A stretch of DNA of 64,000 bases, taken from Nocardia terrae (GTDB lineage: Bacteria; Actinomycetota; Actinomycetes; Mycobacteriales; Mycobacteriaceae). This document shows, in pieces, positions 41,591 through 50,748 of the stretch. The DNA is taken from NCBI RefSeq assembly GCF_009760405.1, contig NZ_WRPP01000004.1, positions 434,001-498,000 on the forward strand, given 5' to 3'. Position 1 is the first letter of the stretch; each line of letters starts with the position of its first letter. The notes beneath the pieces were generated by a model. That model worked only from the letters and a program-made list of their open reading frames with translations, did no database searches and was not told the DNA's origin. A program made the position numbers and the translations under genes.

Positions 41591-44209
41591 CTAGGCGGCG
41601 GGCCCGACCTCCCATTCCACGCAGATGACGCGCCGGTCCACCTGCGCCGCCGCCAGTTCCCGCACCGCCCCCGGCTCCTCCGCACCCGGCACCGAGGTCA
41701 GCAGCACGGTGAAGTCGGTCGGATCGGCTGCGGTCAACTCGAGCAGATTGGCCGCCGCGGCCAGCCGCGACTCACCCGCGGCGTGCACGATCCCTCGAAT
41801 GGGCGACCCGCATTCCCGGATGTCCTGCAGCGCGATCGCCAGATCCGTGCGATCCGCGCAGTCGCACCGCATCAACACGATCCGATCCTCCATCCCCGCC
41901 AGCGTCTCGGGCAACGGCCGCGGCGTCCGGGTCAGCACCACCACATCCCGCGCCCCGGCCTCCAGCAGCCACCGCACCGCCGCCTCCCCCTGCGCTCCCA
42001 GCCCGCCGGCGACCACATACGCCCCCTCCGGCCGGATCTCGACCGCCGGAAACGCCGGTGCCCCCGCTCGCCCATCCGCCCACCACTGCCGTTCGCCGGA
42101 ATCGGCTCTGCGCCACTGCCGTTGCGGCGGCGCGGCCCGATGCGGTCCCAGCGCGGTCCAGTCGATCTCCCGCCCCGCCAGATACAACCGCGCCACGGTC
42201 CGCAGAAAACTCCCGGCCTCGTCATCTCGCGCCAGCACCGCCTGCGCCCCCTCCCGCAGCCCGGCCTGCTCCCGAACCGCCGACATCGACACCGCATGCG
42301 GCCCGACCTCGAGCACGATGGAAATTCCCTCCGCGGCAGCACGTTCCAGTGCTGCGGCCAGTTCAACCGCCCCCGACACATTGGCAACCCAGTAGTTGCC
42401 ATCCAACCTGGCGGCACCGCCGCACCGCGACACGGGGTGTTCCGCCTGCGACGCTGAGGCAGCGCGGGATATCTCACCGGGCACTCGCGTCCGCGCCATC
42501 GAATCGCCGAGGGCGAGCGGATCCGGCGGCCGCAGGACCAGGCCGCGCCGGGTGGTCGAGTAGAGCGCCCGATCGGGCGAGCGGGGCCGGATCCGATCCA
42601 GGTCGGTGCGTAACTGTGATGCGAGACTTCGGACTTGCGGCAGATGCGCTGGTTTGGGCGTCGCGTCGGCAGGGAGCCGCTGCGCGAAGATCGCTCGGCG
42701 GTGGGCGCGCCGCACCAGGGCGTCGATGTAGCGCGGTTCGCCCGACACCGTGATAGTGGTCGGCCCGTCGATCGCCGCCACCGCCACCTCGGCGCGCATG
42801 GGTTCCACCAGTCGTATGACCTCGGCGGGCGTAGCCTCCAGCACGGCCGCCGCCGCCTGCCCGCCGACCCGGTCGAGCAGCCGCGCCCGCGCCACGACCA
42901 CCCGCGCCGAGTCCTCGATGGAGAGCGCGTTGCTCACCGCGGCCGCCGCAACCTCGCCCACACCGTGCCCGGCGACGGCATCGGCACGGATTCCCCAGGA
43001 TTCGAGCAGTGCGGCCAACGCCGTCTGGAACGCGAACAGCGATGCATGCCTGTAAAGGGTGTCACCCGGGCCGTCATCGCCGCGGCGGAATCCGTTGCGG
43101 GGCGTCCATACTCGGGGACCGCCCGCCTCGACCACGGCGTCGGTCGCGGTGGTCAGGGCGGTGGCGAAGACCGGGTAGCGGGCGGCGAGGGCGCGACCCA
43201 TGCGGGGGTGTTCGCCGGAGCCGGGGAACAGGAACAGGATCTTGCCGGTGGCTCCGGAGCGGGCCGGGGTGAACACTTCGGGCGAGTCCGCCGGTGCGGT
43301 GGCTGCCGTGATCACCTGGGGCATGGGCGGATTGGCGGTGGGCGAGAGTTCGATGTGGCGGGCCAGGGTGCGCAGGCGGGCCGCGGCCTCGGTGGCGTCG
43401 CGGGCCAGGATGGCGGCGCGGGTGTCCTCGGGGATGAGTCGTGCGGTGGCGGCGGCGAATTCGCGGAGGGAGCGGTAGGAGCCGGCGGCGACGGCCCAGC
43501 GGAGGGCGAGGTCGTGGATGGTGGCGGGGTCGCGGCCGGTGACGGGGATCAGGATAGGGGGTTCGTCGCCGCGGTCGCGGGAGCCGCCCGGGCTGCCGCG
43601 CGCCGGATCGTCGAGGGCGATGTGCGGGTCGACGTCGCTCGCGTCCTGGAAGCCGAGGCCGGGACCGGTGATGTCGGCGTAGCGGCGGGTGCGGGTGCGG
43701 TCGGCGTCGGCGGTGCGTTGCAGGACGAGGACGGTGCAGATGCCGGACCCGATGCGGGGGCCCGGAATGCGGAGGTCTGAAATGTCCGGTAGCAGAGCGA
43801 GATCCACGCCGCCCGCGATCACGAACGGGACGGTCTCGTCGGCGAGCAGCCGCACACCCATGTCCACCGCGACCAGCGGGGCGGCCCGCTGGCTGTCCAC
43901 GGTCAGGCTGGGGCCGTGCAGATCCAGCGCACGCGAGAGATGGTTGGCGGTATTGGTGCCGCCGGCGGCGCCGAAGACCACGGCCGCGCCGGAGCCGCGG
44001 GCCAGGCAGCCCAGGCCGGAATCGTCGAGGGCCTCCACGGCCACTTCGAGATTCGCGCGCTGGCGCGGGGTCAGACCGGCCGCCTCGAGTCGGTCCATGC
44101 CGAACCACTCGTGGTCGAAGTCCACACCGGTCGCCCGGCAGCCGACACCCACGATCGACACCCGGTGAAACGGGGTGGGATCGGTCGCTGCTCTCGTACT
44201 CTGCCGCAC
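41591..44209 (-). CDS. Polyketide-synthase-like protein with degraded KS, AT and KR active sites
   Basis: Encodes 872 aa. KS-like N-terminus (15-175): SLTVDSQRAAPLVAVDMG, where the TVDTACSSS nucleophile Cys is Arg108; the two later His motifs of a KS are absent. AT-like centre (323-690): FLFPGSGEHPRMG, GHGVGEVAAAAVSN with the GHSxG Ser replaced by Gly416, then NYWVANVSGAVEL and EVGPHAV. KR-like end (730-860): YVVAGGLGAQGEAAVRWLL, a nucleotide-binding strand, but the Tyr/Lys proton relay is missing. No ACP. The frame is intact, so it is expressed as a pseudoenzyme, maybe a scaffold or binding protein. GGGAGG eight bases before GTG 44209. Confidence 0.82.
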   Translation of the reverse strand: MRQSTRAATDPTPFHRVSIVGVGCRATGVDFDHEWFGMDRLEAAGLTPRQRANLEVAVEALDDSGLGCLARGSGAAVVFGAAGGTNTANHLSRALDLHGPSLTVDSQRAAPLVAVDMGVRLLADETVPFVIAGGVDLALLPDISDLRIPGPRIGSGICTVLVLQRTADADRTRTRRYADITGPGLGFQDASDVDPHIALDDPARGSPGGSRDRGDEPPILIPVTGRDPATIHDLALRWAVAAGSYRSLREFAAATARLIPEDTRAAILARDATEAAARLRTLARHIELSPTANPPMPQVITAATAPADSPEVFTPARSGATGKILFLFPGSGEHPRMGRALAARYPVFATALTTATDAVVEAGGPRVWTPRNGFRRGDDGPGDTLYRHASLFAFQTALAALLESWGIRADAVAGHGVGEVAAAAVSNALSIEDSARVVVARARLLDRVGGQAAAAVLEATPAEVIRLVEPMRAEVAVAAIDGPTTITVSGEPRYIDALVRRAHRRAIFAQRLPADATPKPAHLPQVRSLASQLRTDLDRIRPRSPDRALYSTTRRGLVLRPPDPLALGDSMARTRVPGEISRAASASQAEHPVSRCGGAARLDGNYWVANVSGAVELAAALERAAAEGISIVLEVGPHAVSMSAVREQAGLREGAQAVLARDDEAGSFLRTVARLYLAGREIDWTALGPHRAAPPQRQWRRADSGERQWWADGRAGAPAFPAVEIRPEGAYVVAGGLGAQGEAAVRWLLEAGARDVVVLTRTPRPLPETLAGMEDRIVLMRCDCADRTDLAIALQDIRECGSPIRGIVHAAGESRLAAAANLLELTAADPTDFTVLLTSVPGAEEPGAVRELAAAQVDRRVICVEWEVGPAA

Positions 44210-44331
44210 AGGGAAGCCCTCCCGTGTCCGCGCGCTGTCGGCCGTCGAGGTACTGCTGGCGATTCTGCCAAGATTTCGCCGCGGTCAGAAGAGCTTTCGC
44301 GGGAGGGTTCCGGGATCAGCGCTTCCCGGGG

Positions 44332-44505
44332 TTACGAGGCCGTGGCCTGGCGCGCCGGAAAGGGACGATCGAGGTCCTCCGCGGTGGCGTGCGAACTGAA
44401 GAAACGTAACGCTAGGTTCACCGCGTCCTGCTCGGTGTGCACACCCGAGATGGCCATGGTCCGCCGCAGCGCGTCGTCGTCGAGATAGATTCGAGTGATT
44501 GCCAT
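44332..44505 (-). CDS. Orphan VapB-like antitoxin (ribbon-helix-helix)
   Basis: Encodes 57 aa. MAITRIYLDDDALRRTMAIS, then TEQDAVNLALRFFSSHATAE, is the VapB/DUF2191 pattern (beta strand, then two helices). GGAGG eight bases before ATG 44505 fixes the start. No VapC toxin gene is adjacent: 123 bases downstream is the PKS-like gene. So it is an orphan, or it now regulates the neighbouring gene (inference). It is slightly short compared with typical 65-80 aa members. Confidence 0.7.
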   Translation of the reverse strand: MAITRIYLDDDALRRTMAISGVHTEQDAVNLALRFFSSHATAEDLDRPFPARQATAS

Positions 44506-44595
44506 TTCAGGCACCTCCGCCGCATCCGTGGTGTAGCTAAAGCATGACGGATCTCGAGGTCGGTGATAGCCGAAACACGATGCTGGTTGAAATGA

Positions 44596-44630
44596 CCAGA
44601 GCCCTCGGCGGAACACGCCGAGGGCTCTGG
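44596..44630 (-). terminator. Terminator of the nitronate monooxygenase gene
   Basis: 15-bp perfect stem (CCAGAGCCCTCGGCG at 44596-44610 with 44616-44630) and GAACA loop, 37 bases beyond the stop at 44667. Confidence 0.88.
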
Positions 44631-44666
44631 CCGTAATCGTCTGAGATGTACCGACTTTCGCCGGAG

Positions 44667-45641
44667 CTATCCGATCATGCCCGCGAGCCGCTGCCCGATC
44701 AGCGCCTCGGCCTCGGCCACCATCCGTGACACCAGTTCACCGCAGGTCGGGATGTCGTCGATGAGGCCCTGCACCTGACCGGCCGACCAGATGCCGGCGT
44801 CCAGGTCGCCCTCCTCGAACACGCGGCGGCCGCGCGCACCCGCGACCAGATCGCGCACGTCCTCGAACTTGCCGCCGGCCTTCTCGATTTCGACGACCTT
44901 GCGGCTGATCTCGTTGTCCGCCACCCGCGCGGTGTTGTGCATGGTACGGAAGATGAGCTGGGTGGCCCGTTCGGAATTCGCGACGATCTGCTCCTTGACC
45001 GTCTGGTGAATCGCCGATTCCCGGGTGCACATGAACCGGGTGCCCATGTTCACGCCGTCCGCGCCCAGCGCCAGCGCCGCGACCAGGCCGCGCGCGTCGG
45101 CGATGCCGCCGGAGGCGATGACCGGGATGTCGAGGGCCTTGGTGGCGGCCGGAATCAGGATCAGGCCCGGCACGTCGTCCTCGCCCGGGTGGCCCGCGCA
45201 CTCGAAGCCGTCGATGGACACGCCGTCCACGCCGATCTTCTGCGCCTTGAGCGCGTGCCGGACGCTGGTGCACTTGTGCAGCACCTTGATTCCGGCTTCC
45301 TTGTAGTACGGCAGGAAGGGCTCCGGGTTGGACCCGGCGGTCTCCACGATCTTCACGCCGGACTCGATGATGGCCTGCGCGTACTCCTGGTACGGCGGCG
45401 GGTTGATCGACGGCAGGATGGTGACGTTCACGCCGAAGGGCTTGTCGGTCAGCTCGCGGGCGCGGTCGATCTCGCGGCGCAGATCGTCGGGGGTGGGCTG
45501 GGTGAGCGCGGTGATGATGCCCAGACCGCCCGCCTCGGAGACGGCCGCGGCGAGCTCGGCACGGCCGACCCACATCATGCCGCCCTGGACGATGGGGTGC
45601 TCGACCCCGAAGGTCTCGGTGAACCTGGTCTTCAGTGCCAT
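44667..45641 (-). CDS. Nitronate monooxygenase family (FMN) enzyme
   Basis: Encodes 324 aa of the NMO/2-nitropropane dioxygenase TIM barrel. Signatures: HPIVQGGMMWVGRAELAAAV at the start, GVNVTILPSINPPPY, VDGVSIDGFECAGHPGED (FMN phosphate/catalytic His region), and IPVIASGGIADARGLVAALALGADGVNMGTRF (shortened: ADARGLVAALALGADGV). It oxidises propionate 3-nitronate or alkyl nitronates using FMN and oxygen; similar enzymes in Rhodococcus/Mycobacterium lie in CoA-ester catabolism. The start codon follows an AGAGGA-type site. Upstream and divergent is the acyl-CoA ligase, and a hairpin terminator follows. Confidence 0.9.
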   Translation of the reverse strand: MALKTRFTETFGVEHPIVQGGMMWVGRAELAAAVSEAGGLGIITALTQPTPDDLRREIDRARELTDKPFGVNVTILPSINPPPYQEYAQAIIESGVKIVETAGSNPEPFLPYYKEAGIKVLHKCTSVRHALKAQKIGVDGVSIDGFECAGHPGEDDVPGLILIPAATKALDIPVIASGGIADARGLVAALALGADGVNMGTRFMCTRESAIHQTVKEQIVANSERATQLIFRTMHNTARVADNEISRKVVEIEKAGGKFEDVRDLVAGARGRRVFEEGDLDAGIWSAGQVQGLIDDIPTCGELVSRMVAEAEALIGQRLAGMIG

Positions 45642-45807
45642 TGGCGCTGTCCTCTCCCTGCCTCTCGCAACTGCCCCGATACTCGCATAGTTGCATATGG
45701 GCGGACAACCCTGATGTGAGTGGTTGTTTGCATCTTTATGGTGTTGCTGCCAGCGGGTCTTCGGAAGAAGTCCAGGTGAATGGGCTGGTAAACCTGCTCT
45801 GTAACCC

Positions 45808-45837
45808 TTGTCACGTCAGAAAGTTAAGCGCTATTCT
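45808..45837 (+). promoter_or_regulatory. Promoter of the acyl-CoA ligase gene
   Basis: -35 TTGTCA (45808-45813), 18-base spacer, -10 TATTCT (45832-45837), about 30 bases ahead of ATG 45867. Confidence 0.6.
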
Positions 45838-45866
45838 CACAGTCGATCAGCGTGAAAGGACACTGC

Positions 45867-47432
45867 ATGACCTTCCAGCCGCTTGCCGAGCCGATCCGGT
45901 CGGTGCGAAATCACTGGGTGAACCAGATCGCCACGCACTCCGCCATGCGGCCGGATCATGTCGCCTTCAAGTTCAAGGGCGTGGACACCACCTGGAAGCA
46001 GCTGCACGAGCGGTCGGAGCGCTTCGCCGACGCGCTGTCCCGTCGAGGGGTCGGGTTCGGCGATCGTGTGCTCATCCTGGCGCTGAACTACACCGAGTAC
46101 ATCGAGGCGGTCATGGGCATCAATGCCCTGGGCGCCATCGCGGTGCCGGTGAACTTCCGGCTCACCCCGCCCGAGGTCGCCTACATCGTGGCCGACTCCG
46201 GCGCGAAAGCCATTGTCACGGATTCGATCTTGCAGCCGCTGGCCGTGGGCGTGGCGGCGCGGGCCGCCGGTCTCGACTGCGTGGTCGTGATCAACGGGCA
46301 GAGCGGCGAGGGCGTCATCGGCTACGAGGACTTCCTGGCCGAGCCGGGCGAACCCCATGCGCCGCTGGATATTCCGGAGGAAACCCCCTGCCTGATCATG
46401 TACACCTCGGGCACCACCGGCAGCCCCAAGGGTGCGGTGCTGACCCACGCGAACATGAACGCGCAGGCGCTGACCTGTATCCGGGCCATGGAGATCACCC
46501 CCGACTCGATCGGCTTCTGCACCTCCCCGCTGTTCCACATCGCCGGATTGGGTTCGCTCACGCCGTATTTCATGCTCGGCGGCAAGACCGTGCTGCACCC
46601 GCTGGGCGCGTTCGACGCCACCGAGTTCCTCGACGAGGTCGAGAAGGAGCAGGCCACCGCTGCCTTCTGCGTGCCGGTGCAGTGGCAGCTCATCTGCGAG
46701 GAGCCGACGGTCAAGCAGCGCAAGCTCGCGCTGCAGGCGCTGTGCTGGGGCGCGGCCCCGGCCTCGGACACCGTGCTGCGGGCCATGGCCGACTGCTTCC
46801 CGAACGCCTTCAACGTGGCCGTGTTCGGGCAGACCGAGATGTCGCCCATCACCTGCGTGCTCGAGGGCAAGGACGCGCTGCGCAAGATCGGCTCGGTGGG
46901 TCATCCCATCCCCACCATCCAGGCCCGGGTGGTCGACGACGAGATGAACGATGTCGCCCCCGGCGAGGTCGGTGAGATCGTCTACCGCGGACCGACTCTC
47001 ATGCAGGGCTACTGGAACAAGCCCGAGGCCACCGCGGAAGCCTTCCACGGCGGCTGGTTCCACTCCGGCGACCTGGTCCGCGTGGACGACGAGGGCTTCG
47101 TCTATGTGGTGGACCGCAAGAAGGACATGATCATCTCCGGCGGCGAGAACATCTACTGCGCCGAGGTCGAGAACGTGCTCTTCGCCCACCCCAAGATCCA
47201 CGAGGCGTCGGTGGTCGGTCGCCCGCACGAGAAGTGGGGCGAGGTGCCGGTCGCGATCGTCGCCCTGGCCGAAGGCGTCGACGACCTGACCCTCGAGGAG
47301 CTCGGGCCCTTCCTGAACGACACCCTGGCCCGCTACAAGCACCCCAAGCACCTGGTGATCGTCCCCGAACTCCCCCGCAACGCCAGCGGCAAGGTCGTGA
47401 AGAACGAACTGCGCAAGCAGTATTCGGCTTAG
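45867..47432 (+). CDS. fadD5: Acyl-CoA ligase, FadD5-like
   Basis: Encodes 521 aa of the adenylate-forming class, activating a carboxylic acid to acyl-AMP then acyl-CoA. AMP-binding motif CLIMYTSGTTGSPKGAVLTH near 176-195; FGQTEMSPITCV, GWFHSGDLVRVDDEGFVYVVDRKKDMI and the hinge GGENIYCAEVENVL, ending with the catalytic Lys region PRNASGKVVKNEL. Closest recalled relative is mycobacterial FadD5, a ligase near the mce1 operon that is linked to lipid recycling. ATG 45867 has AAGGA six bases upstream. Its stop overlaps the convergent gene by four bases. Confidence 0.92.
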   Translation: MTFQPLAEPIRSVRNHWVNQIATHSAMRPDHVAFKFKGVDTTWKQLHERSERFADALSRRGVGFGDRVLILALNYTEYIEAVMGINALGAIAVPVNFRLTPPEVAYIVADSGAKAIVTDSILQPLAVGVAARAAGLDCVVVINGQSGEGVIGYEDFLAEPGEPHAPLDIPEETPCLIMYTSGTTGSPKGAVLTHANMNAQALTCIRAMEITPDSIGFCTSPLFHIAGLGSLTPYFMLGGKTVLHPLGAFDATEFLDEVEKEQATAAFCVPVQWQLICEEPTVKQRKLALQALCWGAAPASDTVLRAMADCFPNAFNVAVFGQTEMSPITCVLEGKDALRKIGSVGHPIPTIQARVVDDEMNDVAPGEVGEIVYRGPTLMQGYWNKPEATAEAFHGGWFHSGDLVRVDDEGFVYVVDRKKDMIISGGENIYCAEVENVLFAHPKIHEASVVGRPHEKWGEVPVAIVALAEGVDDLTLEELGPFLNDTLARYKHPKHLVIVPELPRNASGKVVKNELRKQYSA

Positions 47433-49894
47433 ATCATGTCCCGCTTGGTCAGCCACCGCATGATCGGCCAGCCGCAGAACACCGGCAGCCAGCAGGTCAG
47501 CACGCGATAGAGCAGGACCGAGGGGACGGCGATCTCCGGCGAGACGCCGAAGGCGGCCAGACCACCGATGAGAGCGGCCTCGACCGCGCCTACACCGCCG
47601 GGTGTCGGGGCGGCCGAGGCCAGCGTGCCACCGACCATGGTGACGATGGTGACCGTCACGAAAGTCGTACTGCCGCCGAAGGCTTCGATGCTCGCCCACA
47701 GCGCGAGCGCCATGCCCAGGGTGGTGGTGGCGCAGCCGGCGATGATCATGGCCAGCCGCCAGGGGCGACGGCCCAGATCCTTGAGTTGGCCCACCACCTC
47801 GGCCAGCTGCGGGCGCACCTCGTTGAGCAGCCACTTGCGGATCTTGGGAATGAACATGGTCGCGCCCAGCAGGCCCAGCAGCGCACCGGCGACGAAATAC
47901 AGCACGGTCGCGCTGGGCACGAAGTGCGACAGGTTGGTCGAAACACCCGCCAGCGCACCGAAGATCAGCAGCAGCACCACGTGGGTGACCACCTGCACGG
48001 TCTGCTGCAGGGCGACGGCCGCGGTGGCGCGCACCGCGCCCAGCCCGCCCTTCTGCAGGAACCGCACGCTCAACGCCAGACCGCCCACCCCGGCCGGGGT
48101 CGTGGTGGCGGCAAAGGTGTTGGCGATCTGCATGAGCAGCAGATTGCCGAACTTCACGGCCTCGGAGGCGCACGCCCACAACGCCATTGCCGCACCCACA
48201 TAGGTCAGCGCCGACACCGTCAACCCCAGTGCCGCCCAGCCCCAGTGCAGGTTGTGCAGTTCGGTGAAGAAGGTCGGCACCTGGCTGATGTACGGGTAAG
48301 CCACGTAGACCAGGCCGATGAGCAGCACCAGCTGGATGATCAGATTGCGCGAGAATCGGGTGACCTGCGCGGCCTCGATCTTGTCCAGCCCGGTCTGCTC
48401 GGTCACCTCGGCGCGGATGGCCTTCATCCGCTCGCCCGCGTCCGGTATGGCGTCGCGGACGTGTTTGGGCATGGCGGTCTTGGTGAGCCGGGCCGAGGCG
48501 TCCAGCACCGCCTGCTTGTCCAGCACGTCGAGCGCGGTCCGCACCGCGGATTCGGCGCCGAACAGCGCGGCGGACGACAGCAGCAACTGCGCCACATCGG
48601 AATCGAAACGCACCTTGTAGGCGCCGAATTCGGATTGCACGAACCCGCCGAACAGCACGGTGTCGTCGAGGATGCGGATCTCCTCGGTGCGCAGGTCACC
48701 GTGCGAGATCTGGGCCAGATGCATGCTGTGTAGCGCTTGCCACACCCGGGTGAGCGTCTCCTCCCCGTCGGCCGCGGTGAACGGGCGACCCTGGGGGACG
48801 GTGTGCGCGTACACCATCCAGCCGCGGTCCAGCGCCGCCACCGTGAGCGGCTTGTTGCTGGCCAGCCCCAGATCCGAGATGGCGAAGCCCATCAGCGCGC
48901 GATGCTCCACCGCGCGGCGCATGGAGGCGAAGGAGGCCGGATACTCGCCGCTGCGAATCGTGAGCCAGCGCCTGAACTGCTGCAGCATGCCGCGGCTGCG
49001 CTGGTTCACGCCGTACATCTCGATGATGAGTTCGTTGTCGGGCGAACGGGATTCGCCGGGGTCGGGATCCGCCGCCTCGGTGCCGACCTTCGGCATGCCG
49101 GAGGCGTTGAGCAGGGAGCTGAGTTCGGGCTGCGGCACCGTGCTCGCCGAAATCACCAGCGGCCCACGGGCGGCCGGGCGCAGCACCTTGAACGCGGTCA
49201 CCCGGAAGCCGCGCCGGGCCAGCACCCGCACCGCGGCGTCCAGCGGCACCTCGAGTCCGGGGGTGCCGACCACCAGCACGATGATCGCGCCCACCAGCCA
49301 GCCCACCACCAGGCCCAGCGCGGCCCGGGCGGGCACCACCAGCGAGACGAACAGGTGGATGGGCACGAAGGCCAGCAGCAGCGTCCACCACCAGCGCCGC
49401 GCCCGCGCCGGCAGCCACGGGCTGGCCACGGTGAGCGTCGCGGCCAGCATGGCGATCCAGCGCGGGTCGTCGAGGAACTGCGACAGGAAGGTGTTGACCT
49501 GTCCCGGTTCCGACAGATGCCAGCGCGGCGCGGAGAAGCCGGTGCCGGTGATGGAGAACAGCGCCAGCGCGATCAGGCCGGCGGAGACGAAACCCGCGAG
49601 CAGCTTCCACTGGCCGCGCAGCACCAGCCGTACCAGGATGGCGAACGGCAGCGCCAGAATCGCGATGCCGTAGACGATGTAGACCAGGTTGGACTGTTCC
49701 GGGGTCAGGAAGCCGACGATATTGGAGACCGATCGCTCCAGCTGCTCCCATTGCGGCCGGGTGATCAGCGATCCGGCGACCACGATGGCGACCGACAACG
49801 CGGACAGCACAACGCGCAGAATGTCACTGGTCCGGCGGATCCGCGGCTGCAGCAGGCTGCCGGAGACGGGAATCTCCCGCCCGTCGACTCGCAT
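47429..49894 (-). CDS. Flippase-like membrane protein fused to degenerate kinase domain
   Basis: Encodes 821 aa. Residues about 25-215 hold several membrane helices; about 270-500 is a kinase/APH-like domain, with SHGDLRTEEIRILDD near 395 equivalent to the HGDLxxxN catalytic loop but with Glu for Asn, and FGGF where a DFG/Asp would be, so it looks inactive. From about 540 to the end is a lysylphosphatidylglycerol-synthetase-type/UPF0104 transmembrane domain: TTTPAGVGGLALSVRFL and SAAPTPGGVGAVEAALIGG are its hallmark loops. It may move a lipid or polyprenol-linked molecule across the membrane. Function unknown. Confidence 0.85.
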   Translation of the reverse strand: MRVDGREIPVSGSLLQPRIRRTSDILRVVLSALSVAIVVAGSLITRPQWEQLERSVSNIVGFLTPEQSNLVYIVYGIAILALPFAILVRLVLRGQWKLLAGFVSAGLIALALFSITGTGFSAPRWHLSEPGQVNTFLSQFLDDPRWIAMLAATLTVASPWLPARARRWWWTLLLAFVPIHLFVSLVVPARAALGLVVGWLVGAIIVLVVGTPGLEVPLDAAVRVLARRGFRVTAFKVLRPAARGPLVISASTVPQPELSSLLNASGMPKVGTEAADPDPGESRSPDNELIIEMYGVNQRSRGMLQQFRRWLTIRSGEYPASFASMRRAVEHRALMGFAISDLGLASNKPLTVAALDRGWMVYAHTVPQGRPFTAADGEETLTRVWQALHSMHLAQISHGDLRTEEIRILDDTVLFGGFVQSEFGAYKVRFDSDVAQLLLSSAALFGAESAVRTALDVLDKQAVLDASARLTKTAMPKHVRDAIPDAGERMKAIRAEVTEQTGLDKIEAAQVTRFSRNLIIQLVLLIGLVYVAYPYISQVPTFFTELHNLHWGWAALGLTVSALTYVGAAMALWACASEAVKFGNLLLMQIANTFAATTTPAGVGGLALSVRFLQKGGLGAVRATAAVALQQTVQVVTHVVLLLIFGALAGVSTNLSHFVPSATVLYFVAGALLGLLGATMFIPKIRKWLLNEVRPQLAEVVGQLKDLGRRPWRLAMIIAGCATTTLGMALALWASIEAFGGSTTFVTVTIVTMVGGTLASAAPTPGGVGAVEAALIGGLAAFGVSPEIAVPSVLLYRVLTCWLPVFCGWPIMRWLTKRDMI

Positions 49895-50121
49895 GTCCTA
49901 TTCGCGCTTTCGGATCGTGGGAACGGCTGCGGTCCCATGGTCGGCTCGGTGTGAGTATGCGGCAGGTGACCGGTCCACCGACCACCCAACACGCCGGTAA
50001 CCGTAACCCGTTGCGATGGCGAAGACTGTTCCGCCCGTCGGCACGCGCGATTCCGATATCGGTTTTTCCTGCTTATTACGAGGCTTAGGCGTTGACCGAA
50101 CCCGCGTGCAAGGATCGGAAT

Positions 50122-50748
50122 GTGGTGCTCGATCTTCGTGTCTGCTTTATCGGGGAGTCATTCGTCGCGGGGGTCGGTGATCAGAAATGCCTGGGCTGGG
50201 CGGGGCGGCTCGCGGCCAGAGCCATCGCGGCGGGGCAGCCGCTGACCTACTACAACCTGGGGATCCGGCGTGAGAACAGCACCGAGCTGCGCTCGCGCTG
50301 GGAAGCCGAGTGCACGCCCCGGCTGCCGGTGGGCTGCGATGCCCGGGTGGTGATCTCGACCGGGGCCAACGACACCCAGGTCGAGAACGGCGGCCCCCGA
50401 GTCGATCCGGACGATTCGGTGGACAACATGGCCGCGATCCTGCGCGGCGTGCGGGAAAAGGGCTGGCAGGCAATGGTGGTCGCGCCGCCGCCGAATGCCG
50501 ACGACGAGCACAACGTCCGTCTGGTCGCGCTGGACGCCCGCTACGCCGACCTGTGCGAAGAGGCCAAGGTGCCGTACCTACGGGCGTATCAGCCGCTGCG
50601 TGAGAACCAGATCTGGATGCGCGATATCGCGGCCGGCGACGGCTACCACCCGGGCGCGGCGGGCTACGACGAGTTCGCGGCCCTGCTCGCCCCTCACTGG
50701 CTGCTCTGGCTCTCCGATCCGGGCTCGGAACTGCCTGTCGTGCGCTGA
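50122..50748 (+). CDS. SGNH/GDSL-type hydrolase
   Basis: Encodes 208 aa. Block I VCFIGESFVAGVG has GES in place of GDS; block III VISTGANDTQVENG has the Asn-containing GxND; block V GDGYHPGAAGYDEFA carries the Asp-His pair. So Ser, Asn, and Asp/His are kept, Gly is in YYNLGIRRENSTE. Probably an esterase of unknown substrate. GTG 50122 has AAGGA seven bases upstream; TTG 50092 would add ten residues. The last 55 bases overlap the convergent ThrE gene. Confidence 0.83.
   Translation: MVLDLRVCFIGESFVAGVGDQKCLGWAGRLAARAIAAGQPLTYYNLGIRRENSTELRSRWEAECTPRLPVGCDARVVISTGANDTQVENGGPRVDPDDSVDNMAAILRGVREKGWQAMVVAPPPNADDEHNVRLVALDARYADLCEEAKVPYLRAYQPLRENQIWMRDIAAGDGYHPGAAGYDEFAALLAPHWLLWLSDPGSELPVVR

Noticed and set aside
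45837..48179. 780-residue antisense frame opposite fadD5 and its convergent neighbour
   Set aside because: Shadow of two well-supported genes; composition is low-complexity and it has no start signal.
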